Program-made: the position numbers and the translations under genes
The notes under the pieces: model-generated
What the model was told of the DNA's origin: nothing
Seen by the model: only the letters and a program-made list of their open reading frames with translations
Database searches by the model: none
In this document: positions 15,872 to 25,102 of the stretch, one piece after another
Layout of the letters: each line of letters starts with the position of its first letter
Position numbering within the stretch: the first letter of the stretch is position 1
NCBI GenBank assembly: GCA_903865895.1
Contig: CAIPLM010000171.1
Span: forward strand, 1-37,709
Length of the DNA: 37,709 nucleotides
From: an uncultured Rhodospirillales bacterium
GTDB lineage: Bacteria; Pseudomonadota; Alphaproteobacteria; Acetobacterales; Acetobacteraceae
Reading direction: 5' to 3'

Positions 15872-17863
15872 CTAGAACAGGCTTGTCTGCGGCGCGGCAT
15901 CGGGGAGGCCCGGTGCCGTTTCGCTTTCCAGGGGCCGGGCGCCGCAGGCCAGGAGGAAATCGGCGATGGCGTCGAACTCCGCGGGGTCGCGGGTGCGGTC
16001 GGCGATGTCGCCTTGGGGGACCCAGATGACGGTTTCGTAGCGGGCGCGGGTGAGGAGGACGCGGTAGGTGTTGATGCGGTTGGCGATTTTGTCGGGCTGA
16101 CGGGCGACCTGCCATTCGGTGCCGACGAAATTGCGGGCGCGCCAGGCGCGGCCGTGGACGAGATCGCCGCCCCAGCAGAGGCCGACGTGATCGAGCTCCA
16201 GCCCCTGGCAGGAGAATTCGGTGGCCAGGGTTTCGAGCGCATCGGAGGCTCGTACGTCCTCGGGCCAGCGATCAAGGAACCAGTGGGCGACGGCGGCGGC
16301 ATCCATGTGCGGGAGTTCGGCGCCCAGGCCATCGGCACGCAGGCGCTTGGCGCCGGAGGAGGCGACCAGCCCGGCGCGCCGCCAGCCGCGGGCGGCGTGA
16401 CGGAGATGATGGCGGAGCGTGGCGAGATCGCGGGTGAGGCGGAAGGGCAGGGGGGCGGTATCGGCGATGCGGCGGGCCTCGGCGCGATCGTCCGCCAGCA
16501 CGGCATCCACCCAGAGGGCCGCCGATGGGTTGCGCAGGCTGCGCATCGCGACGTCAAGATGCAAAGCCGGATCGACCGCGAGGCTGGGGAGGCGGGGCAG
16601 GCGCTGCCGTGGATCGGGGGCGGCGAGGGTTTCCGGCGCGCTGGCGATGCTCCAGCCCGGGCGTGCAGCGAGAGCCGCGCCCCATTCGGCGAGGCCGCCC
16701 TCGCCGTCGTGGATTTCCTGCCCGCCGCCGACAAGGCAAACGATCACCGCCCAGTCGGCATGGCGGGCCATGATATCGAGGAGGTGGCCGGGTTCGGAAT
16801 CGCTGAGCTGCACCGGGCGATCGCTGCTCTTGCGGATGGCATGGCTGGCCGACCAGACGCGCTGGCCTTCATCGATCACGATCACCCGGTCGGGCGGAGC
16901 AGCGCCGTTGCCGACATAGAGGTCGCGGAATTTGGGCAGGGCCTGGATGGTGCCGGTCATGTCATGGCGGGCCTTGCGCAGGCGGCCGGATTGCCCCGCC
17001 GCATCGTCGCGGGCGAGGGCCTCGCGCAGCACATGCACCAGCGTCGGGTTGCCGGTGAGGAAGACCGGGTTGTCCGCCCGCTCGGTGCCGAATACGGCAT
17101 TGAGGCCGCACAACGTTTTGCCGGCGCCGGGGATGCCGGTGATGAATATCACGCAATGGCCCCCATTGGCCTTCGTGGCGGCGATGCGGCTCAGGATGGA
17201 CGCGGTCGTCTGCGAGAGGTTGCGCGCCTCGGCCCGTGCGGCGCGAATCTCCTCCACGCCATGGCGGCTGTAGAGCATTCGGGCCGCCTCGACGATGCCG
17301 GGCACCGGGCGATAGGGCGCCGCCGGCCAGTGTGGCGGCACGAGCGGATGGCCCGGCTCGGGCAGACGGCGCCACAATTCCCGCAGAAGCTCGCCCAGGG
17401 TTTCCATGCTCGCCTCGCGCACCGGGGTCACATCGCCGTCCAGCAGCAAGGGCCATCCGGCGGGCTGAGGGCGCGCCGCGGTGGCGACGAGGATGGGAAT
17501 GATCGGTACGCCGCGGCTGGCGGAATGGAAGTCCCGCAGGTCGAGCGCGTAGTCCTCGACCTGGCGGCGATCATCGGGGTGGAAGCGGGTGGCGCCCGCC
17601 TTGAACTCCAGCACCACGATGCCACGGGGCATCAGCAGCACCGCATCGATCCGCCGGCCGAGGCGGAGCATCTCGAACTCCAGCACGATTTCCCACGAAG
17701 CCGCTGCCTCCCAGCCCTGCAAGGCCGCCCGCAGGCAGGCGAGGCTGATCTCCCAAGCGCGGATCTGCTGCGGCTCATTGTGGCGGAACCGCCGTGCGTC
17801 GGCGGTGGCGAGGGTGCCGATCAACTCGGCCGGGTCACGCGCCAGGAACGAATCCACCCGCAT
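15872..17863 (-). CDS. PD-(D/E)XK nuclease-like domain fused to DUF2075 (Schlafen-type) helicase ATPase
   Basis: The 663-residue protein carries, near residues 57-92, a restriction-nuclease-like core: 'EIVLEFEML', then 'RRIDAVLL' with Asp73, then 'VVLEFKAG' with Glu86-x-Lys88. This matches the D...ExK catalytic set. From about 235 a P-loop ATPase of the DUF2075 type begins: Walker A 'GIPGAGKT' (243-250), Walker B 'VIVIDE' (327-332) with 'GQRVW' following, and a late helicase-like 'NTYRVLLTRAR' motif VI. Such proteins probably act on DNA or RNA, and many are guessed to serve in defence or repair. The chosen ATG has GGAGAG upstream; a TTG 16 codons earlier is weaker. It diverges from the RTX-like protease across 144 bases. 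It has no methylase partner. Confidence 0.85.
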   Translation of the reverse strand: MRVDSFLARDPAELIGTLATADARRFRHNEPQQIRAWEISLACLRAALQGWEAAASWEIVLEFEMLRLGRRIDAVLLMPRGIVVLEFKAGATRFHPDDRRQVEDYALDLRDFHSASRGVPIIPILVATAARPQPAGWPLLLDGDVTPVREASMETLGELLRELWRRLPEPGHPLVPPHWPAAPYRPVPGIVEAARMLYSRHGVEEIRAARAEARNLSQTTASILSRIAATKANGGHCVIFITGIPGAGKTLCGLNAVFGTERADNPVFLTGNPTLVHVLREALARDDAAGQSGRLRKARHDMTGTIQALPKFRDLYVGNGAAPPDRVIVIDEGQRVWSASHAIRKSSDRPVQLSDSEPGHLLDIMARHADWAVIVCLVGGGQEIHDGEGGLAEWGAALAARPGWSIASAPETLAAPDPRQRLPRLPSLAVDPALHLDVAMRSLRNPSAALWVDAVLADDRAEARRIADTAPLPFRLTRDLATLRHHLRHAARGWRRAGLVASSGAKRLRADGLGAELPHMDAAAVAHWFLDRWPEDVRASDALETLATEFSCQGLELDHVGLCWGGDLVHGRAWRARNFVGTEWQVARQPDKIANRINTYRVLLTRARYETVIWVPQGDIADRTRDPAEFDAIADFLLACGARPLESETAPGLPDAAPQTSLF

Positions 17864-18007
17864 CCCGGGCACTCTCCATCGGTTCGCCGCAGCTTGCCAT
17901 GATCCGAACAATTAAACGTGGGAAATGCGTAGTCGTCAGCGTTGACGCAACACACTGCACCACCGCAGAAAGGCGCGTTCGGCACGTCTGACCTTGAGGA
18001 GTACGCT

Positions 18008-21000
18008 GTGGCAGTCATCACCTGGAACTCGGCGGTCTCGGGCCTTTGGGGCACGGCCTCGCTGTGGAGCGGCCGTGCCGTTCCGGGCTCGGCGGACAGC
18101 GTCCAGATCACCGTTGACGGGTCCTATGCCATCACGATCCCCGATGGCGACTTGCGCGCGGTTGGCAGCCTCTACCAGAGTGCCGGCACGCTCAGTGTGG
18201 TCGGTGACCTCACGGTCCAGGGTGCCGCGACGATCGACGTCGCGGCAACGCTGAATGGCGGCAGCGTCAACACACTGAACCCGCAGGGGGTGATCGCCGG
18301 CGTCGATGCCTCCAGCACCCTGGTGAATAACGGCGTTATCCTGGCCGACACGCCCAGCGGCACCTTGCAGATCGACATCGCCAACCTGGTGAATAATGGG
18401 GTGATGGACGCTGCGAACAGCGCGATCCTGTTCCTGACATCCAGCAACTTCGCCAATCTCTCCGGCTCGGTGCTGACCGGCGGCGTCTATGAGGTAGACG
18501 GGAATTCGGCGATCGACTTCGCGACCGGCCCCTTCGATTTCAACACCGGCCGCTTCGCCCTGGCGACCGTTGCCGTCAATGATGCCACGATTATCATCAA
18601 TGGGGCGGGCAGCGGCATTTTCGGCTTCGATCCGGATGCCCTTGGCCCGAATCAGGGCGGCTACCTGAATTTGCAGGATACCCTGGTCACCAACGATCTG
18701 GCCGGCACGCTGGAAGTGATCGGCGGCGGCGATTTCACCGCGAGCCACGCCTTGCGCAATGATGGGGTGATCTCGCTGGGCGGTGGCACGCTGAGCGCGC
18801 CTGCGATCACGCAGGGGGATTTTGGTATCCTCGTCGGCTTCGGCACGGTGGCGCCCGCCGTGCTCGGTACTGGCCTTGTCGAGGCGCAACTCGGCACGCT
18901 AACGCTCTCCGGCCTCTCCGCGACGACGTCGATCCAAGTCGACGCCGGCGCGACGCTGAATTTTCGCGGCACCTTGACGCAGGCGATCAGCAATGACGGC
19001 ACCATCGCCGTGCAGTCCGGCACGCTGCGGCTCTCCGGTGCTGTGACGGGAAGCGGTGGCTATTTCATCAACGGCGCGGCGTCCGGCGCGGCGACGACGC
19101 TCGATCTGGCAACTGCCGTAGTCGGTGATGTCGCGTTCAACGGCTCTGGCGCTGTGCTGAAAATCGAGAACCCCGCGGGCTTCGGCGGGCAGATCGTCGG
19201 CTTCGGCGCCGGCGATACCATCGATCTCGTCGGGCTGGCGGCCACAAGCGTCTCGCTGTCGGGCAATACGATCAACGTGCTGAACGGTGCCAACCTCGTC
19301 GACTCGCTACAATTGGTCGGGGACTACTCTAATGCCGCCCTCAGCTCGGCGTCCGACGGCGCGGGCGGCCGGAAGATCACCGTCTCCGGCGTCAATCCGC
19401 GGGATTTCACCTTTGAGGGCCCGTACTGGACCGATCGCACCATCACTTGGAGCCTGGGGCAGTTCAATTATTCATCGAGTTTCGATGTGGCCCACCCGTT
19501 CAGCCACACGATCGACCCTGTCACCCAGGCAGCCGAAGTGGCGGCCATCCAGCTGGCGTTCGACTCCTGGGCCGCAGTGGCCGGGGTTACCTTCGTCCAG
19601 GTGGCCGACAGCAGCGATCCCGCCGCCGCTCCCGATATCCGGGTCGGCTGGGGCGATCTGCTGGGCCTCGGCGGCGAGATCGGGCAGGCCGCCTATCAGG
19701 CGCTCGGCTCCGCCTTCGTTCCCGGCACCATCCTGCGGCTCGAAGACCCCGCATTCAACGCGCTGATAGACAACCCGAGCGTGACCGGTGGCCTGCAATA
19801 CACCGGATTCTCCTCGACTTTTTATGAAATCCTGACCCATGAGATCGGCCACGCCCTCGGGCTCGGCCACTCCTCGGACGATACGGCGGTGATGTACGCA
19901 ACCGCCCTGGGCACGCAGAACCAGGCGCTCAATGCCAGCGATATCGCCGGCGTCCAGGCACTCTACGGCGCCCCCCCCATCGTTGGCGATCCGCTCGGTA
20001 TTACCGTTCCCGGCGCGGCTGGGGACAGTGTCATCATCGCCTTCGATGATGCGCCATCCGCCGCGGCCCCCCAGGCCCTCGCCCAGGCGATCGATGCGGC
20101 TGTGAACGGCGGCTACGCCTCGCCCTTCACCTACACCGCCGGCGCCGCCATTCCAGCCGTGACCGGTGGCAACGAGGGGCTGCTGCTGATGCACACCGGC
20201 GGCGTAGTTGCGCTGCCCGCCGGCTATTCCGCGATGGCGATCGATTCGTCCACGCCGGTGACGGTGAGCGGCGGCTCCACCGCCGGGCAGGTCATCCTCG
20301 CCGGCCGCGGTGGCCTCGCCTTCAACGCCGGGCTTGGCGCGGGATCGGTGTTCGCCGCTGGTGGCAACAACCTGATCAGCGTCTATCCCGGCGCTGGCAA
20401 CCAGTTGATCCAGACCGGCGGCGGCGATGATACCATTGTAGTGCTCGCCGGCGATGACACGGTGAATGCCGGCCTCGGCGCCAACCAGATCCTCACCGGC
20501 AAAGGCAACAGCGTCATCAACTCTACCGGCACGGACCTGATCTCCGCCGGGGATATCGGCAACGTCACCATCAACGCCTTCGCCAACAACCCCGTGGCGT
20601 TCTTCGGGCCGGGCAAGACCGTGTTCAACGGCGGCAGCGGCAATGCCACCGTGGTCAGCACCTTCGGGCAATCCACCATCAACGGCCAGGGCGGCACCCA
20701 GATCTGGCTCGGCTCCGGTCAGGACCTCGTGAACACCGCCGGTGCCGACACCATTATTGGCGGCGCCGGGGCGGCGACGGTGAATGCTACTACGGGCAAT
20801 GCCTTCGTCTTCGCCGGCGCCGGCGCGCTGGTGATGAATGGCGGCAGCGGTGCCTCCACCATTCTCGGCAGTCAGACCGGCAGTGCCACGCTGCATGGTG
20901 GCTCCGGGTCGATGATCGACCTCAGCTACCACGCCACCCGCTTCATCGGCGGCACCGGCAGCGACACCATCGCGAGCTTCGGCGGCGCCATCACCGTGCA

Positions 21001-21520
21001 GGCCGGCAGTGGTGGCGGCGTGTTCCTCGGCGGCCCCGCCGGCGGCAACTCCATCACCGGCGGCGCCGGCCAGTCGATCATCCTGGGTGGCGGCGCGGGT
21101 GACGTGCTGACCGCCGGCACCGGGGCAGGGGATGCCATCGTCGCCGGCGCCGGGGCGGAAACCATCAACGCCGCCGGCTCGCACGGGGCGGACAAGATCT
21201 ATGCCGGCACCGGGCCGGATCTCATCAAAACCGGTACCGGCAGCACCAACATCCTGACCAGCACCGGCGCCACCACCATCGTCTCGGGCAGCGCGATCGA
21301 TCTCGTCACCTTCGTCAAGGGCAACCACCCGACGGTGACGATCCAGAACTACTCGCTGACCTTCGACTACCTCTCCCTCTCCGGCTTCCCCGCCGGCGAA
21401 ATGGCGGCGGCGCTGGCGGGGCAGAGCACCTCGGCGGGAACCGAGACGCTCACGCTCTCGGATGGCACCCACATCATCCTTCAGGGCGTCACCGGGCTGT
21501 CGGCGGCGAATTTCCTGTAG
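18008..21520 (+). CDS. Secreted metzincin (M10-like) protease with beta-helical and RTX-like repeats
   Basis: The start is the GTG at 18008, since GAGGAG (17996-18001) sits 6 bases upstream; 1170 residues. There is no signal peptide. The N-terminal ~460 residues are repetitive, Gly/Thr/Asn-rich, beta-helix-like. A metzincin domain spans about 467-655: zinc motif H611-E-I-G-H615-A-L-G-L-G-H621, with the Met-turn at Met629 ('AVMYA'). From about 790 to 1110 lie glycine-rich repeats (GGGDDTIVV, AGDDTVNAG, GADTIIGGAG) like a loose RTX calcium roll. The end 'LSDGTHIILQGVTGL...NFL' is typical of type I secretion substrates. It is probably exported uncleaved by a type I system and folded with calcium outside. 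No TolC, HlyB or HlyD gene and no inhibitor gene is in the window. Confidence 0.85.
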   Translation: MAVITWNSAVSGLWGTASLWSGRAVPGSADSVQITVDGSYAITIPDGDLRAVGSLYQSAGTLSVVGDLTVQGAATIDVAATLNGGSVNTLNPQGVIAGVDASSTLVNNGVILADTPSGTLQIDIANLVNNGVMDAANSAILFLTSSNFANLSGSVLTGGVYEVDGNSAIDFATGPFDFNTGRFALATVAVNDATIIINGAGSGIFGFDPDALGPNQGGYLNLQDTLVTNDLAGTLEVIGGGDFTASHALRNDGVISLGGGTLSAPAITQGDFGILVGFGTVAPAVLGTGLVEAQLGTLTLSGLSATTSIQVDAGATLNFRGTLTQAISNDGTIAVQSGTLRLSGAVTGSGGYFINGAASGAATTLDLATAVVGDVAFNGSGAVLKIENPAGFGGQIVGFGAGDTIDLVGLAATSVSLSGNTINVLNGANLVDSLQLVGDYSNAALSSASDGAGGRKITVSGVNPRDFTFEGPYWTDRTITWSLGQFNYSSSFDVAHPFSHTIDPVTQAAEVAAIQLAFDSWAAVAGVTFVQVADSSDPAAAPDIRVGWGDLLGLGGEIGQAAYQALGSAFVPGTILRLEDPAFNALIDNPSVTGGLQYTGFSSTFYEILTHEIGHALGLGHSSDDTAVMYATALGTQNQALNASDIAGVQALYGAPPIVGDPLGITVPGAAGDSVIIAFDDAPSAAAPQALAQAIDAAVNGGYASPFTYTAGAAIPAVTGGNEGLLLMHTGGVVALPAGYSAMAIDSSTPVTVSGGSTAGQVILAGRGGLAFNAGLGAGSVFAAGGNNLISVYPGAGNQLIQTGGGDDTIVVLAGDDTVNAGLGANQILTGKGNSVINSTGTDLISAGDIGNVTINAFANNPVAFFGPGKTVFNGGSGNATVVSTFGQSTINGQGGTQIWLGSGQDLVNTAGADTIIGGAGAATVNATTGNAFVFAGAGALVMNGGSGASTILGSQTGSATLHGGSGSMIDLSYHATRFIGGTGSDTIASFGGAITVQAGSGGGVFLGGPAGGNSITGGAGQSIILGGGAGDVLTAGTGAGDAIVAGAGAETINAAGSHGADKIYAGTGPDLIKTGTGSTNILTSTGATTIVSGSAIDLVTFVKGNHPTVTIQNYSLTFDYLSLSGFPAGEMAAALAGQSTSAGTETLTLSDGTHIILQGVTGLSAANFL

Positions 21521-21524
21521 GGGG

Positions 21525-22691
21525 TCAGCCTTCCTCGCCGTCGCGGCGATAGGGCGAGAACTCGGCGAGCGCGGCCATGGACTGGATGCGCTCGGCGCGC
21601 TCCTCCACCAGGAAATCCGCCACCGCCCGGCGCAGCCCGCCATGGGCGATCCAGTGGGCGGAATAGGTCGCCTTGGGCAGGTAGCCGCGCTGGATCTTAT
21701 GCTCGCCTTGCGCCCCGGCCTCGACGCGGGCGAGGCCGTGTTCGATCGCGAAGTCGATGGCGCGGTAGTAGCAAAGCTCGAAATGCAGGAAGGGGAAATC
21801 CCCCGCGCAGCCCCAGTTGCGGCCGTAGAGCGTGTCCTCGCCCATCAGGTTGAGCGCGCCCGCCACCGGAGTGCCATTTTGCATTGCCAGCATCAGCACC
21901 ACCCGATCGCCCAGGCGCTCCGCCAGCAAATGGAAGAACCGGCGGGTGAGGTAGGCGCTGCCCCATTTGCGATCGACGGTCGAGGTGTAGAACCCGTAGA
22001 ACGCATCCCAATGCGCCCGGGTGGTCTCCGGCCCGCGCAGGGTGACGAATTCGAGCCCCGCCGCATTGGCATCCCGCCGCTCGCGCCTGAGCCCCTTGCG
22101 CTTGCGCGATGAGAGGGCGCCGAGGAAATCATCGAAGCTGGCGTACCCGGCATTGTGCCAGTGGAACTGCATGCCGAGGCGTTGCAGCCAGCCGGCCTCG
22201 CCGAGTGCATCCCACTCCCCCTCGGTGCAGAAGGTGATATGGACGGAGGAGAGCTTCAACTCGCGGCACGCCTGCTCCAGCGCGCCGGCCAACGCCGAGG
22301 CAGGCACCCCGGAGTCCGGGCGGATCAGCAGGCGCGGGCCTGGCACCGGGCTGAACGGCGAGGCGACTTGCAGCTTCGGGTAGTACTGCCCGCCCGCCCG
22401 TTCCAGCGCATTGGCCCAGCCATGGTCGAACACGTATTCGCCGTAGCTGTGCGATTTCGCGTACATCGGCACCGCCGCCACCACGCGCCCATCGGCATCG
22501 CGCAGCACGGCATGCTGCGGCAGCCATCCCGTGCGCGACCCGGCGGATCCGCTATCCTCGACCGCGGACAGGAAGGCGTGGCTGACGAAGGGGTTGCCGC
22601 CGCCGGCGCAGGCGTCCCACGCCTCCGCCTCGATCTCGGCGATCGCGGGGTGGAGCGTGAGTGTCAGCGCGGCGGCGTCGCGCTTGGCCAT
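21525..22691 (-). CDS. FemAB/GNAT-like acyltransferase, DUF482 (PF04339) family
   Basis: The 388-residue cytoplasmic protein matches the COG3146 family of GNAT-fold proteins related to FemAB peptidoglycan enzymes. Recognisable phrases are 'NPFVSHAFLSAVEDSGS', 'SHSYGEYVFDHGWANA', 'RDANAAGLEF', 'WDAFYGFYTSTVDRKWG' and 'YGRNWGC'. No member has a firmly known substrate that I can name. Transfer of an amino acid or acyl group to a cell-envelope or tRNA-linked substrate is the usual guess. Its ATG shares one base with the RidA stop (TGATG), so the two are translationally coupled. Its stop converges on the protease gene with a 4-base gap. Confidence 0.9.
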   Translation of the reverse strand: MAKRDAAALTLTLHPAIAEIEAEAWDACAGGGNPFVSHAFLSAVEDSGSAGSRTGWLPQHAVLRDADGRVVAAVPMYAKSHSYGEYVFDHGWANALERAGGQYYPKLQVASPFSPVPGPRLLIRPDSGVPASALAGALEQACRELKLSSVHITFCTEGEWDALGEAGWLQRLGMQFHWHNAGYASFDDFLGALSSRKRKGLRRERRDANAAGLEFVTLRGPETTRAHWDAFYGFYTSTVDRKWGSAYLTRRFFHLLAERLGDRVVLMLAMQNGTPVAGALNLMGEDTLYGRNWGCAGDFPFLHFELCYYRAIDFAIEHGLARVEAGAQGEHKIQRGYLPKATYSAHWIAHGGLRRAVADFLVEERAERIQSMAALAEFSPYRRDGEEG

Positions 22692-23161
22692 CAGGCGATG
22701 CGGAACATGCCTTCGACCTCGACCGGCACATCAGCGGGCAGTGAGGGCACGCCGACGGTGGTGCGGGCATGGCGCCCGGCATCGCCGAACACCGCGACCG
22801 CAAGATCGGAGGCGCCATTCATCACCTGGGCGTGCTGGCTGAACTCGGCGGGGGCGGCGATAAAGCCACCGAGGCGGATCACCTGCTCCACGCGATCGAG
22901 GTCGCCGCCGCAGGCGTTCTTCAAATGGGTCAGCAGGTTGATGAAGCACTGCCGGGCCTGCGCCTGGCCCTGCTCGATCGACAGGCCACCGGGCCCGACC
23001 TTGCCGGTCAGCACGATCTTGCCATCCACCGCCGGCACCTGGCCGGAGATCACCACCAGATTGCCGGTGATGACGAAGGGCACGTAATTGGCGATCGGCG
23101 CCATCGGGGTCGGCAGGGTGATGCCGAGTTCGGCGAGCTTGGCGTCAATTTTTCCGGCCAT
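22691..23161 (-). CDS. RidA/YjgF-family protein
   Basis: The 156-residue cytoplasmic protein has the RidA fold signature: 'NLVVISGQVP', 'GQAQARQCFINLLTHLKNACGG', in part, and 'HARTTVGVPSLPADVPVEVEGMF' around the Arg that in RidA holds the imine carboxylate. RidA proteins hydrolyse reactive enamine/imine intermediates from PLP enzymes. This longer form, with its 'AELGI.LP.P..P.A.YVP' opening, is the YjgF subgroup, which often lacks proof of deaminase activity. It follows the TSCPD gene after 15 bases and overlaps the acyltransferase gene by one base, so the three form one minus-strand operon. Confidence 0.93.
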   Translation of the reverse strand: MAGKIDAKLAELGITLPTPMAPIANYVPFVITGNLVVISGQVPAVDGKIVLTGKVGPGGLSIEQGQAQARQCFINLLTHLKNACGGDLDRVEQVIRLGGFIAAPAEFSQHAQVMNGASDLAVAVFGDAGRHARTTVGVPSLPADVPVEVEGMFRIA

Positions 23162-23176
23162 GGGGCGGGGTCCTTC

Positions 23177-24598
23177 CTACTTGGCCACCAGCCGCAGGCT
23201 GCGGCGGCGTTGCCTCGGGCCATCTTCGCGCGGCAGGTCGAGCGGCAGCAAGGGGGCACGGTCCCGCGCGCCTTCGCCTACGGTATCCTCCGCCTCGTCG
23301 TCGATATCGGCGGCCGGCAGATCGGTCTGGCCGAGATAGTTCACCGCGAGGTTGCGGAACACATAGTCGAGCATCGAGGTCGCGCGTTCCACCGCCGGAT
23401 CGCCCTCGACCACGCCAGACGGCCCGAAGCGGGTGAAGGTGAAGGCCTCCACAAAGGCCTCGAGCGGCACGCCGTGCTGCAGGCCAAGACTGACGGAAAC
23501 CGCGAAGTTGTCCATCAGGCCACGGAAGGCCGCCCCCTCCTTGTGCAGCCCGATGAAGATCTCGCCGAGCTGGCCGCTCTCATATTCCCCGGTGCGCAGG
23601 AAGAGCTTGTGCCCGCCGACGGCGGCCTTTTGGGTGTAGCCGGAGCGCCGCGCCGGCAGGCTGCGGCGGTCCTCGGTGGCCTCCGGCGCCGGCAGATCGG
23701 GCCGCCGCGGCATCGCCTCGATGTGGGGCGCGACCGCGTCATGCATGGCGGCGTGCGCGGCGGCGGAGACCGGACGGAACGGGCTTTGGCCGGCCAACGT
23801 GAGCGCCAGCGCCGTCTCGGGCAGGATACCACGCACGGCCAGCAGCGCGCGCGCCGAACGGGTCAGCGCTCCGGTATCGGTGAGCGGCGAGAAGGCGGGC
23901 GCGATGCCGCCAGTCTCGGCGCCCAGCAGGGCATCCGCCTCGGCCGGGGGCAGCACGGCGGTGGTGGAGACATGCCGCTTGCCGGCATCCCGCGCGCCGA
24001 ATCGCTCGCCCAGCACGGTGGACGCGGCATCGGCGTGGCGGCGCATCGCACCGGCCACCGCGGCGGCCATGCGGCGGGCGGCGTCGCTGTCATAGTCGAG
24101 CCCGAGCCCGGCGAGCAGCCCGGCCATGTCCGTTGGCGCCACCGCGATCCGCTCGGCGGCGGGGTTGGCCAAGGTCAGCGCCAGCACCGCGGTCTCCACT
24201 GCGGTGGCGAAACCCACGGCATCGAAGCCATGCTCAGGGTCGGCGAAGCTGGCGAGATTGAGGATGAAGGAGGGGGTCTCCGGCTCCGCGCCATGCCAGA
24301 TCGCCGCCATCGGGGCGCCGCGCCGCTCCAGCAGCAGCGCGTGCAGCTGCTCGGCCAGCGGCGTCTCGATGCCGGCGCGCTTGCCCCGCTCGGCGATCGG
24401 GCGCACCCACGCCTCCGCCGCCTGTGCCAGGGTGACCGGCCCATCGCCCGGCGCGATCGCCGCGAGTGCTGCCGCCGCGGCGGCATCCCACTCCACCGGC
24501 AGGGTGATCGCCCGCGCGGGGCTGTCCGCATCGGGAGCGGCGGACGTGCGGCGCATCCGGACGCCTTGCCATGAACGGATATTGCGGCTCTTGCTCAT
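23177..24598 (-). CDS. TSCPD-domain protein derived from B12-dependent ribonucleotide reductase
   Basis: The 473-residue protein ends with a TSCPD domain (about 318-424). Its phrases '[22 protein letters not shown]', in part, '[22 protein letters not shown]' and '[17 protein letters not shown]' follow alphaproteobacterial NrdJ C-termini closely. Upstream, '[25 protein letters not shown]', in part, near 160-185 resembles a helical stretch of the NrdJ catalytic subunit. The radical-site cysteines, the finger loop and the zinc-ribbon tail of NrdJ are absent, and the length is about 40% of NrdJ. It is therefore a non-catalytic relative, perhaps regulatory or nucleotide-binding. The first 30 residues are weakly supported, and an ATG 14 codons in (24556) is a possible start. 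It leads the RidA-acyltransferase operon and diverges from the NDUFA12 gene across 140 bases. Confidence 0.82.
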   Translation of the reverse strand: MSKSRNIRSWQGVRMRRTSAAPDADSPARAITLPVEWDAAAAAALAAIAPGDGPVTLAQAAEAWVRPIAERGKRAGIETPLAEQLHALLLERRGAPMAAIWHGAEPETPSFILNLASFADPEHGFDAVGFATAVETAVLALTLANPAAERIAVAPTDMAGLLAGLGLDYDSDAARRMAAAVAGAMRRHADAASTVLGERFGARDAGKRHVSTTAVLPPAEADALLGAETGGIAPAFSPLTDTGALTRSARALLAVRGILPETALALTLAGQSPFRPVSAAAHAAMHDAVAPHIEAMPRRPDLPAPEATEDRRSLPARRSGYTQKAAVGGHKLFLRTGEYESGQLGEIFIGLHKEGAAFRGLMDNFAVSVSLGLQHGVPLEAFVEAFTFTRFGPSGVVEGDPAVERATSMLDYVFRNLAVNYLGQTDLPAADIDDEAEDTVGEGARDRAPLLPLDLPREDGPRQRRRSLRLVAK

Positions 24599-24738
24599 GC
24601 CCCGATGCTACGGCGAGCGCCGCGACTCGGGAAGCGTATTTTGGGGTCGTTTTGCCAATCGGCCACTAAATCCTGTGGATAAGCGGAAAGCACCGGATCC
24701 CCTGGACCGCGCGCCCGTGCTTGCCTATATCTACGGTC

Positions 24739-25092
24739 ATGAACCTCGGAACACGCATCTTCACCCTGCTGAACGGCCGCGTTGTCGGCCGCGACGGGGC
24801 CGGCAATACCTATTACGAGGACCGCAAGGAGCGCTCCGGCACCCATCGCCGGCGCTGGGTCGACTATGCGGGCGAACCGGAGGCCACCAAGGTACCGGCC
24901 GAATGGCACGCCTGGCTGCACTACACCACCGATGCGCCGATCCCCGACGCCGGCAAGCGCGTCTGGCAGAAGCCGCATCAGGCGAACGCCACCGGCACCG
25001 CCCAGAGCTATCGTCCGCCCGGCCATGAATATGCCGGCGGCAAGCGTGACAAGGCGACTGGCGACTACGAATCCTGGACCCCCGGGTCCTGA
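24739..25092 (+). CDS. NADH:ubiquinone oxidoreductase subunit NDUFA12 family
   Basis: The 117-residue protein is the bacterial homologue of the complex I accessory subunit NDUFA12. It is shown by 'GRDGAGNTYYEDRK', 'RRRWVDYAGEPEATKVPAEWHAWLHY', in part, and a tail with 'GHEYAGGKRDKATGDYESWTPG'. Supernumerary complex I subunits of this kind are typical of Alphaproteobacteria. It would sit on the cytoplasmic side of complex I at the inner membrane. The ATG is preferred over a TTG six codons earlier. It heads a plus-strand run with MlaD after 10 bases. Confidence 0.95.
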   Translation: MNLGTRIFTLLNGRVVGRDGAGNTYYEDRKERSGTHRRRWVDYAGEPEATKVPAEWHAWLHYTTDAPIPDAGKRVWQKPHQANATGTAQSYRPPGHEYAGGKRDKATGDYESWTPGS

Positions 25093-25102
25093 AACAGCAG
25101 GA

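Noticed and set aside
16013-17902. 629-codon open frame antisense to the nuclease-helicase gene
   Set aside because: It is the mirror of a real gene with clear Walker and nuclease motifs. The antisense product has no family features.
20380-21340. Tandem DNA repeats resembling a CRISPR or satellite array
   Set aside because: The periodicity comes from codons of glycine-rich RTX-like protein repeats. There are no identical repeats with unique spacers.
19472-21643. 723-codon open frame antisense to the protease gene
   Set aside because: It arises from the repetitive GC-rich sense gene; composition is Gly/Ala/Arg/Asp-rich with no domain pattern.
22769-24574. 601-codon open frame antisense to RidA and TSCPD genes
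   Set aside because: It spans two real genes and their gap, with no start signal and no recognisable domain.
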